Both the position numbers and the translations under genes were made by a program. This document shows positions 42,504 through 49,377 of a DNA stretch of 64,000 nt, piece after piece. The notes under the pieces were generated by a model. The model saw nothing but the letters and a program-made list of their open reading frames with translations. It was not told where the DNA came from and did not search any database. The stretch lies in NCBI GenBank assembly GCA_044360075.1, contig JBIKLA010000011.1, positions 1 to 64,000 of the forward strand, written 5' to 3'. Origin of the DNA: OMII01 sp947467385. Its GTDB lineage: Bacteria; Bdellovibrionota_C; UBA2361; OMII01. The stretch's first letter is position 1. Every line of letters starts with the position of its first letter.

Positions 42504-42860
42504 GTGGCCAACGAGCGGGACGATCTCGAATCCTACCGTGCACAGGTCGTCGCGGAGCTTGAGTGCCGCGTCGATCGGGTCAAGCGCATCGATGGCGAGA
42601 TCGCAGCCGCTGATTTTCGCCTTGAGTCGCTTCGGGCAGGAGCCAGAATTCCCTCCGGCAACACTGGCAGGTTGCTTACCCAGGTGGCGCTGCGCGACAA
42701 GATCAGGCGCGAGAGGCTGCAACTGGAGCGCGAGCGCACGGAGGCTGTGGAGGACGTCAAGCGCGCCCAAGAGAGGCTTGAGCAGGTGGACGGTGAGATT
42801 GAACAGGGGGACGGCGGCTCGCATGAGCTCGACGATGCCCCAGAGGGAGACGAGGACTAA
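42504..42860 (+). CDS. Coiled-coil protein, SctO/FliJ-like
   Basis: 118 residues starting at the GTG at 42504, with AGGAGG nine bases upstream. Almost entirely heptad-like charged helix (DDLESYRAQVVAELECRVDR; RERLQLERERTEAVEDVKRA) broken near LRAGARIPSG, so an antiparallel helical hairpin is likely, ending in an acidic tail. This is the architecture of SctO/FliJ, the stalk between ATPase and export gate. Position directly before sctQ supports it. No sequence signature proves the family. Confidence 0.7.
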   Translation: MANERDDLESYRAQVVAELECRVDRVKRIDGEIAAADFRLESLRAGARIPSGNTGRLLTQVALRDKIRRERLQLERERTEAVEDVKRAQERLEQVDGEIEQGDGGSHELDDAPEGDED

Positions 42861-43898
42861 GTGAGCGGGCAAGAGCCGATAGAGAGCGGAGAGGCACAAG
42901 AGGTTCAGCCCTGGGAGCCCCAGCGCATGCTGAGGCGTATCTCAGAGCTGGAAGCGGCGCTGTCGCGTGGCTTCCTCAGGTGCCGGCCGGAGAAGTGGTT
43001 CCCGGGGCTCTCCACCCAATGGATGCCGGTGGCGCACGCCTTCGGCTGCGAGATCGCCGTGACGGACATAAAGCCGGTGCTGGCGGAGCCGCCGAGCAGT
43101 GATGCCGCTTTTGTTGGCGTTGTGTCGGGCGAGGAGATGACGCTCGTGCTCGACGCGGACTCCTCCTCGGCAATGCTTGGCGAGGCGCTTCCGGGCACTG
43201 ACGGCTTCGCGGCATCGGTGGCACAGGAGTACCTCATGCGGAGGCTGTTCTACTCGCTCGTGACCTCTTGGACGGGCCCTGAGATCTCATCCGTTTCGTT
43301 CCAGGGAAGGCTTGCCTCGCAGCCTGTCAGGACGGCAGGAAGCGTCAAAGTCACGTGCTCGCTTAACACCTCGCAGGTGGTTATCTGGTTCGGGCTAGGA
43401 GAACGGATGCTCGCAACCCTCGACGGGCTGTGGCGACGCCAGGTTCAGTCGACTGCCCGCGCCGGCGCCGGCAGCTCGCAGATTCGGCTTGAGGTGGCGC
43501 AGCTCGGGGTTCCGCCGCAGATGCTCTCGGACTACCTAAAACCGGGAACCGTCATCGATCTAGAGGTACGGGCGAGCGACATGCTTACGGTTCGCGCGGG
43601 CGGCAAGGCCTGGATGCCTGGCCGCATGGTCAACGTGAACGGCAAGCTCGGATGCGAGATAGTGCCCGGTGCGGTCGCGGCGCCCAGTGTAGCAGAGGGA
43701 ACTACCCGCCTTTCGATCGAGCTGGGCAACCTGCCCGTCGAGGGTAGCCAGATAGCTGAGTTCGGCCAGGTGGGTGCCGTAATCGTTACAGGAACCCAGA
43801 TTGGGCAGGAGGTTGTGCTCTCAATAAACCAGGAGCCGGTGGGTCGCGCTCGGCTGTGCGTATACGAAGGCCGTTTCGCCATCGAAGTTATCCCGTAA
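42861..43898 (+). CDS. sctQ: T3SS cytoplasmic ring protein SctQ (SpoA domains)
   Basis: 345 residues, GTG start directly after the preceding stop, with GAGGA upstream. The C-terminal 140 residues contain two SpoA/FliN-like domains: LRLEVAQLGVPPQ-like (about 212-270, LKPGTVIDLEVRASDMLTVRAGGK) and RLSIELGNLPVEGSQIAEFGQVGAVIV (about 285-345). The N-terminal part (about 30-200) is a FliM-middle/SctQ-like domain. SctQ forms the sorting-platform pods or C-ring under the export gate. It lacks an N-terminal CheY-binding motif, arguing against a flagellar FliM. Confidence 0.85.
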   Translation: MSGQEPIESGEAQEVQPWEPQRMLRRISELEAALSRGFLRCRPEKWFPGLSTQWMPVAHAFGCEIAVTDIKPVLAEPPSSDAAFVGVVSGEEMTLVLDADSSSAMLGEALPGTDGFAASVAQEYLMRRLFYSLVTSWTGPEISSVSFQGRLASQPVRTAGSVKVTCSLNTSQVVIWFGLGERMLATLDGLWRRQVQSTARAGAGSSQIRLEVAQLGVPPQMLSDYLKPGTVIDLEVRASDMLTVRAGGKAWMPGRMVNVNGKLGCEIVPGAVAAPSVAEGTTRLSIELGNLPVEGSQIAEFGQVGAVIVTGTQIGQEVVLSINQEPVGRARLCVYEGRFAIEVIP

Positions 43899-44058
43899 GC
43901 CTCGACAACAGCTTGATATAACAACACTATCGATCAAGACCCCCAGAACGAAAGCGGGATGCCCCTTCTCGGCGTGCTGCGTTTCGTGCTACCTAGAGGC
44001 ATGTGGGGGAGGTAGATGTCTGCGCCCCCTATTCAGTATCTTTCATTCGGGAGGTGTG

Positions 44059-44781
44059 ATGGTACGCGCGTTCTTTTCAAGCTTAAGCTCACTGGTGTCG
44101 GTCTCCGCTGCCGTTGTAATTGGAACGGGGCTGGTGGGATGCCGGGCTTCAGCCGCTCCCGACGCGGGCTTCATCGATCAGCCTCAACTCATGCACCAGG
44201 ACGACAAACTGCCTTTTGACGCGGTTTGGTTTAAGGACGGGATTGATTACTCGAAGTTTAAGACGGTGTACATCGCTCCCGTAGACACGACTCACCTTCT
44301 CCAGCAGGACTGGTGGGACAAGGCCAACTTTGCTGCGGGCAGCCAGGAACAGCAGGCCGAGGAACTCGCTGAGTACCTGCGGAATGAGGTAAAGCAGCAG
44401 TTCGTGGATGATGATGAGAACCGCTACTCGGTGGTGGACACGCCGGCCAACGATAGCCTCATAGTTGAGCTGGCGATCGTAGAGGTCGTCCCGACCAAGG
44501 TATGGCTCAACGCGATCGGGTACATCGTCCTGGGCCCTCTTGATCAGGGCGTCACGGCGTTCGAGGGCCGCTTCCGGGATGGCGCAACCCAGGAGGTCAT
44601 CGCCGAGTTTAAGGACCGCGAGTTTGGGCAGATGGATATCGTCAGTATCGCCGACCTTCAGTGGAACAGGCACTCGCGCCATACCTGCGAAGCCTGGGGC
44701 GATCAGCTCGAGGAGGTTCTGTACCGCAAGCCTGGCGAGACCGTCTCGCGCATGTCGACGGTAACGCTGCGCCCCTGGTAA
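44059..44781 (+). CDS. DUF3313-like lipoprotein inside the T3SS-like operon
   Basis: 240 residues from the ATG at 44059, preceded by GGGAGG. Signal peptide with lipobox GLVGC (Cys28). The mature protein follows the DUF3313 pattern: GFIDQPQLM, DYSKFKTVYIAPVD, a helix EELAEYLRNEVKQQF, DNSLIVELAIVEVVPTK, and a C-terminal helix with a Trp (ACEAWGDQLEEVLY-type). It lies between sctQ and sctR, separated from them by 160 and 63 bases. An outer-membrane or periplasmic lipoprotein there could serve as a pilotin-like factor, but this is only positional inference. Confidence 0.8.
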   Translation: MVRAFFSSLSSLVSVSAAVVIGTGLVGCRASAAPDAGFIDQPQLMHQDDKLPFDAVWFKDGIDYSKFKTVYIAPVDTTHLLQQDWWDKANFAAGSQEQQAEELAEYLRNEVKQQFVDDDENRYSVVDTPANDSLIVELAIVEVVPTKVWLNAIGYIVLGPLDQGVTAFEGRFRDGATQEVIAEFKDREFGQMDIVSIADLQWNRHSRHTCEAWGDQLEEVLYRKPGETVSRMSTVTLRPW

Positions 44782-44844
44782 GCGGCGATCCGGCCACCAC
44801 ATTCCGTCTAGGCGGGGCGCTCCATCAGCTCTAGTATAGAGCGC

Positions 44845-45432
44845 ATGGACAGCTCCAATACATTCGCGCTGGTCGTCACGCTGCTTCTTTTCTCGTCCTT
44901 CGTCAAATACGCGACGGTGCTCTCCGTGTTCCGTTTCGGCACGGGACTGGTCGGGCTTGAGTTCGGGTTTGTATGCCTGGTGGCCGCCTTTGGCCTGGCG
45001 GTTGTCACGATTCCCGCGGAGCTCAAGCAAACCGGCTTCCCGGGATCGTTCTTCTCTTCGGTCCCCGACCGCATCGATCTCTCTCAGGTTACTAAGGCGC
45101 TGGTTCCGCGCATGGCGGCAAGTGTTGACCCGGCGGTGGCAGAGGGCCTGTTCGGACAGGAGGGACGGGATCGTGCAAAGATTCAGGAAGACCTATCGCG
45201 ACTGCTTCCCGCCTTCATATTCTCGGAGCTCAAGCTGGCGCTGACTCTTGGGCTTCTGCTTCTCATCCCCTTTGTGCTTGTGGACCTGCTTACGGCCCAC
45301 GTTGTGGCGCTGGTGGGGATGCAGCAGCTGCCGGTGCCGGTTGTGTCGATGCCGCTCAAGATACTGCTCTTCCTGGCCGTCGACGGCTGGGGCATGCTGG
45401 CGGCGAAGATGATGGGCGGGGGAGGCCAGTAG
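44845..45432 (+). CDS. sctR: T3SS export-gate protein SctR (FliP family)
   Basis: 195 residues with four membrane segments. The family signature is clear: LLPAFIFSELKLALTLGLLLLIP (from residue 120) and MPLKILLFLAVDGW (169-182). The periplasmic loop (about 62-118) is similar in size to other SctR proteins. SctR forms the pentamer at the core of the SctRST export gate. Followed after 2 bases by sctS. The N-terminal signal-like segment of FliP is absent, as usual in non-flagellar SctR. Ribosome-binding site weak. Confidence 0.93.
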   Translation: MDSSNTFALVVTLLLFSSFVKYATVLSVFRFGTGLVGLEFGFVCLVAAFGLAVVTIPAELKQTGFPGSFFSSVPDRIDLSQVTKALVPRMAASVDPAVAEGLFGQEGRDRAKIQEDLSRLLPAFIFSELKLALTLGLLLLIPFVLVDLLTAHVVALVGMQQLPVPVVSMPLKILLFLAVDGWGMLAAKMMGGGGQ

Positions 45433-45434
45433 CC

Positions 45435-45677
45435 GTGGAGCCAAAGCTTTTGTCGGTCGTCGATCAGAGCCTGCGCGTGCTGGTGCTTGTGATCGTGCCC
45501 ACTCTCATCGTGCCGCTGGCCGGGCTCGTTATCTCTCTGCTTCAGGGCATGCTCGGAATTCGGGAGGAGGGCCTGCAGTACTCGGTGCGCACCCTTGTGA
45601 TGGCAGGCGTTATACTCGTTTTTGGCGCCTCGGCCGCGCGCTCGCTCGTTGAACTCATGCAGCTTGCGCTGAGGTAG
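45435..45677 (+). CDS. sctS: T3SS export-gate protein SctS (FliQ family)
   Basis: 80 residues, GTG start two bases after sctR. Two membrane helices forming a hairpin with the FliQ-type centre LVISLLQGMLGIREEGLQY (compare the conserved loop with glutamine and polar residues). The length is normal for the family. Four copies pack on the SctR/SctT assembly in known export gates. The order R-S-T is the invariant T3SS order. Confidence 0.92.
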   Translation: MEPKLLSVVDQSLRVLVLVIVPTLIVPLAGLVISLLQGMLGIREEGLQYSVRTLVMAGVILVFGASAARSLVELMQLALR

Positions 45678-45678
45678 C

Positions 45679-46257
45679 GTGACAGTTGCCATCCTGCTTC
45701 TCTCCACTATCGGCCCGGTGCTCCTAGCTTCAATAACCATCGCACTTGCACTGCTGTGGAACGGAGGCGGCCCGATAGGGGCCGTGCCACTCCTTAACCT
45801 GGCGGCCCTCGTTGCATTGTGGCCCACAGTAACTGGAGCAAGTGTTGCGATCCTTTGCCGCTGGATCTGCCCGGGCGCTTGGGGCCGGGCAGCAGCGCTC
45901 GCTGCTGCCCTGTGGGGGCTTTTGTCGATGATAAGCTCGCCATCGGCGCTGGCAGCGATGGTGACGGTCTCTCGGGAGTTCTCTGCCGGGAGGCCCATGC
46001 CGGTCAATGCCCTAGCGCTCCTCAAGGAGCTCTCGCTGATCGGGGCGCTCTCAGCCCTCGTCGTAATGTCGGCCGTCCTTGTCTTTGAGGTCCCGCTGCG
46101 CATCGTTGTATCGCGGCGGTCCGCAACGCTTGAAGACGGCTTATCACGTAGCATCCGCGGGGCACTGACAGCCATTATTATCCTCCTCGGCTGGGTCGCA
46201 ATCGAGGACGCCGCAGTCAGTCGCCTTGCGATGGTCCTTAGGATGCTGAGGGGCTGA
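45679..46257 (+). CDS. Short SctT-like (FliR-type) membrane protein
   Basis: 192 residues with about five hydrophobic segments, GTG start right after sctS. By position and topology it should be SctT/FliR, the protein completing the R5S4T1 gate. It is about 65 residues shorter than usual (about 260). A PxNAxALLKELSLI-type segment (VNALALLKELSLIGAL, about 108-125) and a final helix are the only weakly reminiscent parts. Assignment therefore rests mostly on synteny. Confidence 0.75.
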   Translation: MTVAILLLSTIGPVLLASITIALALLWNGGGPIGAVPLLNLAALVALWPTVTGASVAILCRWICPGAWGRAAALAAALWGLLSMISSPSALAAMVTVSREFSAGRPMPVNALALLKELSLIGALSALVVMSAVLVFEVPLRIVVSRRSATLEDGLSRSIRGALTAIIILLGWVAIEDAAVSRLAMVLRMLRG

Positions 46258-46258
46258 A

Positions 46259-46855
46259 ATGAGTGACGCCCTGGAGATCCCCAACGCGGAAAATCTGCGC
46301 ACCCTTAAGGAGCAGGGGATTATTTTCAGCAGCCCGCTGGCGATCCGCCTCACAACCGTTGCCGTGCTTCTTTTGACGGGTGTCGCCCTGGCTCGCAACC
46401 CGGTTGGTCCCCTCGTCCCACCTGACCTGGCAACGGCACAGGAGCTCGGGCTGCACGCCCTGAAGGCAGCGGCGGCAGCTTCTACGGCGTGCGCTGGCAC
46501 GATCCTGCTCCTGTCGCTCATTTTTAATGGCTTCTTCCTCTCGGCGGGACTCCTTTCTCCTCGAAAAAGGGGGCCGGATAAAATAAACCCACTAGTGCGC
46601 CTAGGGCAGGGAGCATTGGGGGCTGCGCTCGGGCTCGGGGCGCTCTTGGGCTGCTCAAAATCCCTCTTTGGGGCCCTGTACCTGGGATCGCAGGAAGCAG
46701 GGGGGCAGCCTGCAGGCCTGGCTTTGCTGCGGGCTTCGTTAGGAGCCCCATTCACTGCCGTCATTGTTGGAACTGTAATTTTGGCTATACTGGTGGCTGG
46801 AATCGCTCGGGCCCGATTCGTGTTGCGGAACCGGGTTGCGAAGTCATCATCATAG
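46259..46855 (+). CDS. SctU-like membrane domain without the autocleaving cytoplasmic domain
   Basis: 198 residues, start one base after the SctT-like stop. The N-terminus (AENLRTLKEQGIIFSSPLAIRL) resembles the start of FlhB/SctU (KxLRxARxxGxxxxS), followed by four hydrophobic segments (about 28-45, 72-100, 118-140, 160-188), as in the FlhB transmembrane domain. The protein ends shortly after the last one: the cytoplasmic domain with the NPTH autocleavage site, needed for substrate switching in all canonical systems, is missing. No frameshifted remnant is seen downstream. Identity is inferred from position and topology. Confidence 0.7.
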   Translation: MSDALEIPNAENLRTLKEQGIIFSSPLAIRLTTVAVLLLTGVALARNPVGPLVPPDLATAQELGLHALKAAAAASTACAGTILLLSLIFNGFFLSAGLLSPRKRGPDKINPLVRLGQGALGAALGLGALLGCSKSLFGALYLGSQEAGGQPAGLALLRASLGAPFTAVIVGTVILAILVAGIARARFVLRNRVAKSSS

Positions 46856-46873
46856 CGGCGAATAGGGCCTTGT

Positions 46874-47122
46874 ATGTCTAAAACGATCGGCGGTCCGCCG
46901 GATCCATTTTCTCTCTCCCCGTTGCTCTCTCTGCTTCCGTCACTGGGGAAGATCAGCCGGCTTGAGGCGCTTGTCTCATCGCTCTTCGCCCGAAGCGAGA
47001 AAGTCTCCGCCCTGAGGGCTCAGGCGGAGAGCAGGGAGCAGGAGCGCAGGTTTGCGGCCGAGGAGGCCATGCTTCGCCAGATACTCGATTGGCTTGCGGT
47101 GAAGCCCGGAGGTGCCGAGTAA
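46874..47122 (+). CDS. Small helical protein before the TPR gene
   Basis: 82 residues. A Pro/Ser/Leu-rich start (PFSLSPLLSLLPSLGKISRLE) followed by a long charged helix (LRAQAESREQERRFAAEEAML) that may form a coiled coil. No signal peptide. Its last codon overlaps the ATG of the TPR gene (TAATG), so the two products are probably made together and may interact. It is too divergent from needle proteins to be called SctF. Part of the T3SS-like operon. Confidence 0.75.
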   Translation: MSKTIGGPPDPFSLSPLLSLLPSLGKISRLEALVSSLFARSEKVSALRAQAESREQERRFAAEEAMLRQILDWLAVKPGGAE

Positions 47123-47556
47123 TGGATATGCCGGCAAAAAAAGGCGCAGAGCTGCCGCGCCGAAGCTATTCTGCAGACGAGGTTGCGGACATCTATGAGC
47201 TGGGGAAGCTTTGGCTTGAGTCCGGCCAGCTTAAGCGGGCCGAGGCGCTGATGACTGGCCTAAACGAGGTCGCCCCCGACTTTGCCCCGGCCTGGCTCGG
47301 AACGGCATTTCTGCGTTCAGTGTCGGGCGACTACGAGGGCGTTGCGGCAGCGGCGAAACGCGCTCTCAAGGTGAGCCCCGACTGTGTTGAGGCGATGATG
47401 TTCATGGCGGTGGCGGCTCTCGCCCTCAAGGACGTAACGATGGCGGGCACCTACCTCGGCGAGGTAGGCGACCGCATCGAGCAAGGGGTAGTCTCTAATC
47501 CCAGCGTCTCAAGGCTGTACAAGATGCAGCTAGCGCGGTATCAAAACCGCGATTAG
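47122..47556 (+). CDS. TPR protein, possible T3SS chaperone
   Basis: 144 residues from the ATG at 47122, with GGAGG about ten bases upstream; an ATG at 47128 is also possible. Three tetratricopeptide-like repeats: ADIYELGKLWLESGQLKRAEAL, PAWLGTAFLRSVSGDYEGVAAAAKRAL, AMMFMAVAALALKDVTMAGTYL. This size and repeat number are typical of class II T3SS chaperones (SycD/LcrH) and of SctG-type needle chaperones. Position at the end of the export-gate genes supports a role in handling secreted substrates. Cytoplasmic. Confidence 0.82.
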   Translation: MDMPAKKGAELPRRSYSADEVADIYELGKLWLESGQLKRAEALMTGLNEVAPDFAPAWLGTAFLRSVSGDYEGVAAAAKRALKVSPDCVEAMMFMAVAALALKDVTMAGTYLGEVGDRIEQGVVSNPSVSRLYKMQLARYQNRD

Positions 47557-47654
47557 CTTCGGGGGAAATACGCCATGGAAGCTGGCAATTTTGGTGCATG
47601 CAACGGCATGCGCTTGCGACCATCAAATAGTTATTCTTGACCAGAGGGCTCCTT

Positions 47655-48263
47655 ATGAACAGCTTGCGTTGCCTCAGTCGACTAGCCTGCGCCGCGTTAT
47701 TCGCCATCTTCTGCGGGTCGCTCCCAGCAGCGGCAGAGGACATCAATGAGGTGTTCAAAAAAGTTAACGAGTACGTTCAGCAGAAGAACTACCCGAAGGC
47801 GATGGAGGAGCTGCAGTGGGCACAGAAGGAGCTTGAAAAGCTTAACCAGCAGCGGCTCTCAGATTTGCTTCCCAAGACGATAGAGGGTTTCGTCGGCGAG
47901 GAGACTGAGGTCCAGTCGGCTATGGGATTCACCTCAATCGAGCGCCAGTACAACAAGGGCGATCAGGGAATTCACCTCTCAATCACAGGCGCCGGGTCAG
48001 CCGGCGGAGGTCTTGCCGGACTGGCAAAGATGGGGATGATGATGGAAGGCTCCCAGAGTGGCAAGGACCAGTTCCGGGTCGACGGGCGCACCGCGAGCCT
48101 CGAGACCTCAGGCGCTCCTGAGCTGACGGTTTTCCTTGAGAGCGGCTCGATGCTTCAGCTGCGCTCAAGTGATGAGTCGGTCGATAGCGCAACGCTCAAA
48201 AAGTTCGCGCAGGGTCTCAAAATCGGCGAGCTCGATGATTACCTGAAGGGCTCAAAGGGCTAG
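47655..48263 (+). CDS. Exported protein of unknown function
   Basis: 202 residues from the ATG at 47655 with AGAGGG upstream. A Sec signal peptide (to about residue 27, ending AAA-E) is followed by a helical, TPR-like stretch (DINEVFKKVNEYVQQKNYPKA, QWAQKELEKLNQQR), then a beta-rich domain (RQYNKGDQGIHLSITG; LTVFLESGSMLQLRSSDE) with a Gly/Met-rich loop. The pattern recalls periplasmic proteins with a C-terminal DUF4252-like or Mog1-like fold, but I do not recognise it. It is about 100 bases after the TPR gene and may have its own promoter. Confidence 0.75.
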   Translation: MNSLRCLSRLACAALFAIFCGSLPAAAEDINEVFKKVNEYVQQKNYPKAMEELQWAQKELEKLNQQRLSDLLPKTIEGFVGEETEVQSAMGFTSIERQYNKGDQGIHLSITGAGSAGGGLAGLAKMGMMMEGSQSGKDQFRVDGRTASLETSGAPELTVFLESGSMLQLRSSDESVDSATLKKFAQGLKIGELDDYLKGSKG

Positions 48264-48329
48264 AGCGGCCCGAACGCACAAAAACCGTTTGGAGCAGCCG
48301 CGGGGGTGGTGTACCGTTAGGGGCCCTGT

Positions 48330-49331
48330 ATGGACACCTCACCGGCCCATCAACACCTTGCTTCCTCGGTAGCTATCGTCGCTCCACACGGCAATCTGCC
48401 CCCGGACTGGGCGGTTGCGATGGCATCGCCCCAGGAAACAGCAGCATTTTCAGTGTCTCGCCACACGGAGCAGCCACTGGAGGAGCCGCACCTGGCCCAC
48501 CTGTCGATGCCACCATGCCCGGAGTCTCCGAACGACGCATTCGCTGCCGTTTTTGGCACGGCGCTTGGGCAGGCCAGTGACGAGGAGCTCAAGTCGCTCG
48601 CTGATATTGTGGAACGCCTGCGTGACGTGAGCAGCCTTCCATCGGCCCTCGGCTCCCGGCTCGATGCTGAAAGCGAACCCGAGATAGAGATGCTGCTGGG
48701 GCCCTTGGTTGAGGCGGAGGACGGCGTTCGGGCGACCTGGATAGAGGTTAACAACGTCACCACAGGCGAATCGATCTGTCCGGATATTCCCTGGCTCATC
48801 GACAAGCCGCCCCCAAAGGTTTTCCAGGAGCGTGATGTGCCGCCATGCGAGCGCTTTCACGGCGGCACCGTGCGGCTGTTGGTTGAGCTGGGTCCACTCG
48901 GAAGCGGCGACCTCGCCGTTATTCCTTGGGTGTCACCGGAGTGCCAAGAGGAGGCTCTTAGTCATTTTATACTCTCGGTCCGGACCGCCGGTTCCTTGGG
49001 CCCATCGTACCTCCATTCCGCGGTGCTGAGCGCCCTCTGCAGTGAGCTCGCCGAAGACGATATAATCCCCGAAACCACCTCGCTCTCAAAGCTCTACGAG
49101 GAGGTGGGTCTCTCCTTGGCCTCCCTAAGCCAATCGAGCGACGGGGAGGTTTCCTTTGAACTTCATTTCACAGGTGCAGGGGATATAAGCGCCAGCCTCT
49201 TGGCATCAGGCTTTGCAGGTTTCTCGGCTCGGTTCGGGATAGGAGATCGTGGCGACTTCAACCTACTTGATATCATCCTCCACCGTCTGAGCCCTTGGAT
49301 GAACCAACCCGAAGGCCCATCTTCGAGCTAG
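48330..49331 (+). CDS. Hypothetical protein at the end of the T3SS-like cluster
   Basis: 333 residues. The first 70 are Ala/Pro/His-rich and probably disordered; the middle is acidic and helical (DEELKSLADIVERLRDV); the C-terminal 180 contain alternating strands and helices (TVRLLVELGPLGSGDLAVIP; GEVSFELHFTGAGDISASLL; FNLLDIILHRLSPWM). A disordered N-terminus followed by a compact domain with an LxxELGPLGxG motif is reminiscent of the needle-length regulators SctP/FliK, but the similarity is too weak to assert. No signal peptide. Same direction as the preceding genes. Confidence 0.72.
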   Translation: MDTSPAHQHLASSVAIVAPHGNLPPDWAVAMASPQETAAFSVSRHTEQPLEEPHLAHLSMPPCPESPNDAFAAVFGTALGQASDEELKSLADIVERLRDVSSLPSALGSRLDAESEPEIEMLLGPLVEAEDGVRATWIEVNNVTTGESICPDIPWLIDKPPPKVFQERDVPPCERFHGGTVRLLVELGPLGSGDLAVIPWVSPECQEEALSHFILSVRTAGSLGPSYLHSAVLSALCSELAEDDIIPETTSLSKLYEEVGLSLASLSQSSDGEVSFELHFTGAGDISASLLASGFAGFSARFGIGDRGDFNLLDIILHRLSPWMNQPEGPSSS

Positions 49332-49335
49332 GCAA

Positions 49336-49362
49336 CCAGGGCTCCTAGGGGCAAAGCCCTGG
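49336..49362. other. Hairpin between convergent genes
   Basis: CCAGGGCT and AGCCCTGG form an 8-bp perfect stem with an 11-base loop between the stop at 49331 and the opposite stop at 49378. It lacks a T-run on either strand. Confidence 0.35.
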
Positions 49363-49377
49363 GCCTGCGGTTGGATG

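Noticed and set aside
42502..42864. ATG-started frame overlapping the SctO-like gene
   Set aside because: The frame at 42504 (GTG) has better ribosome-binding-site spacing, a regular coiled-coil pattern and ends exactly before sctQ; the other frame has irregular composition.
46874..47122. Needle protein SctF candidate (right size, near the TPR gene)
   Set aside because: It lacks the needle-type helical hairpin with a conserved Pro turn, and its Pro/Leu-rich start does not fit; left as unknown.
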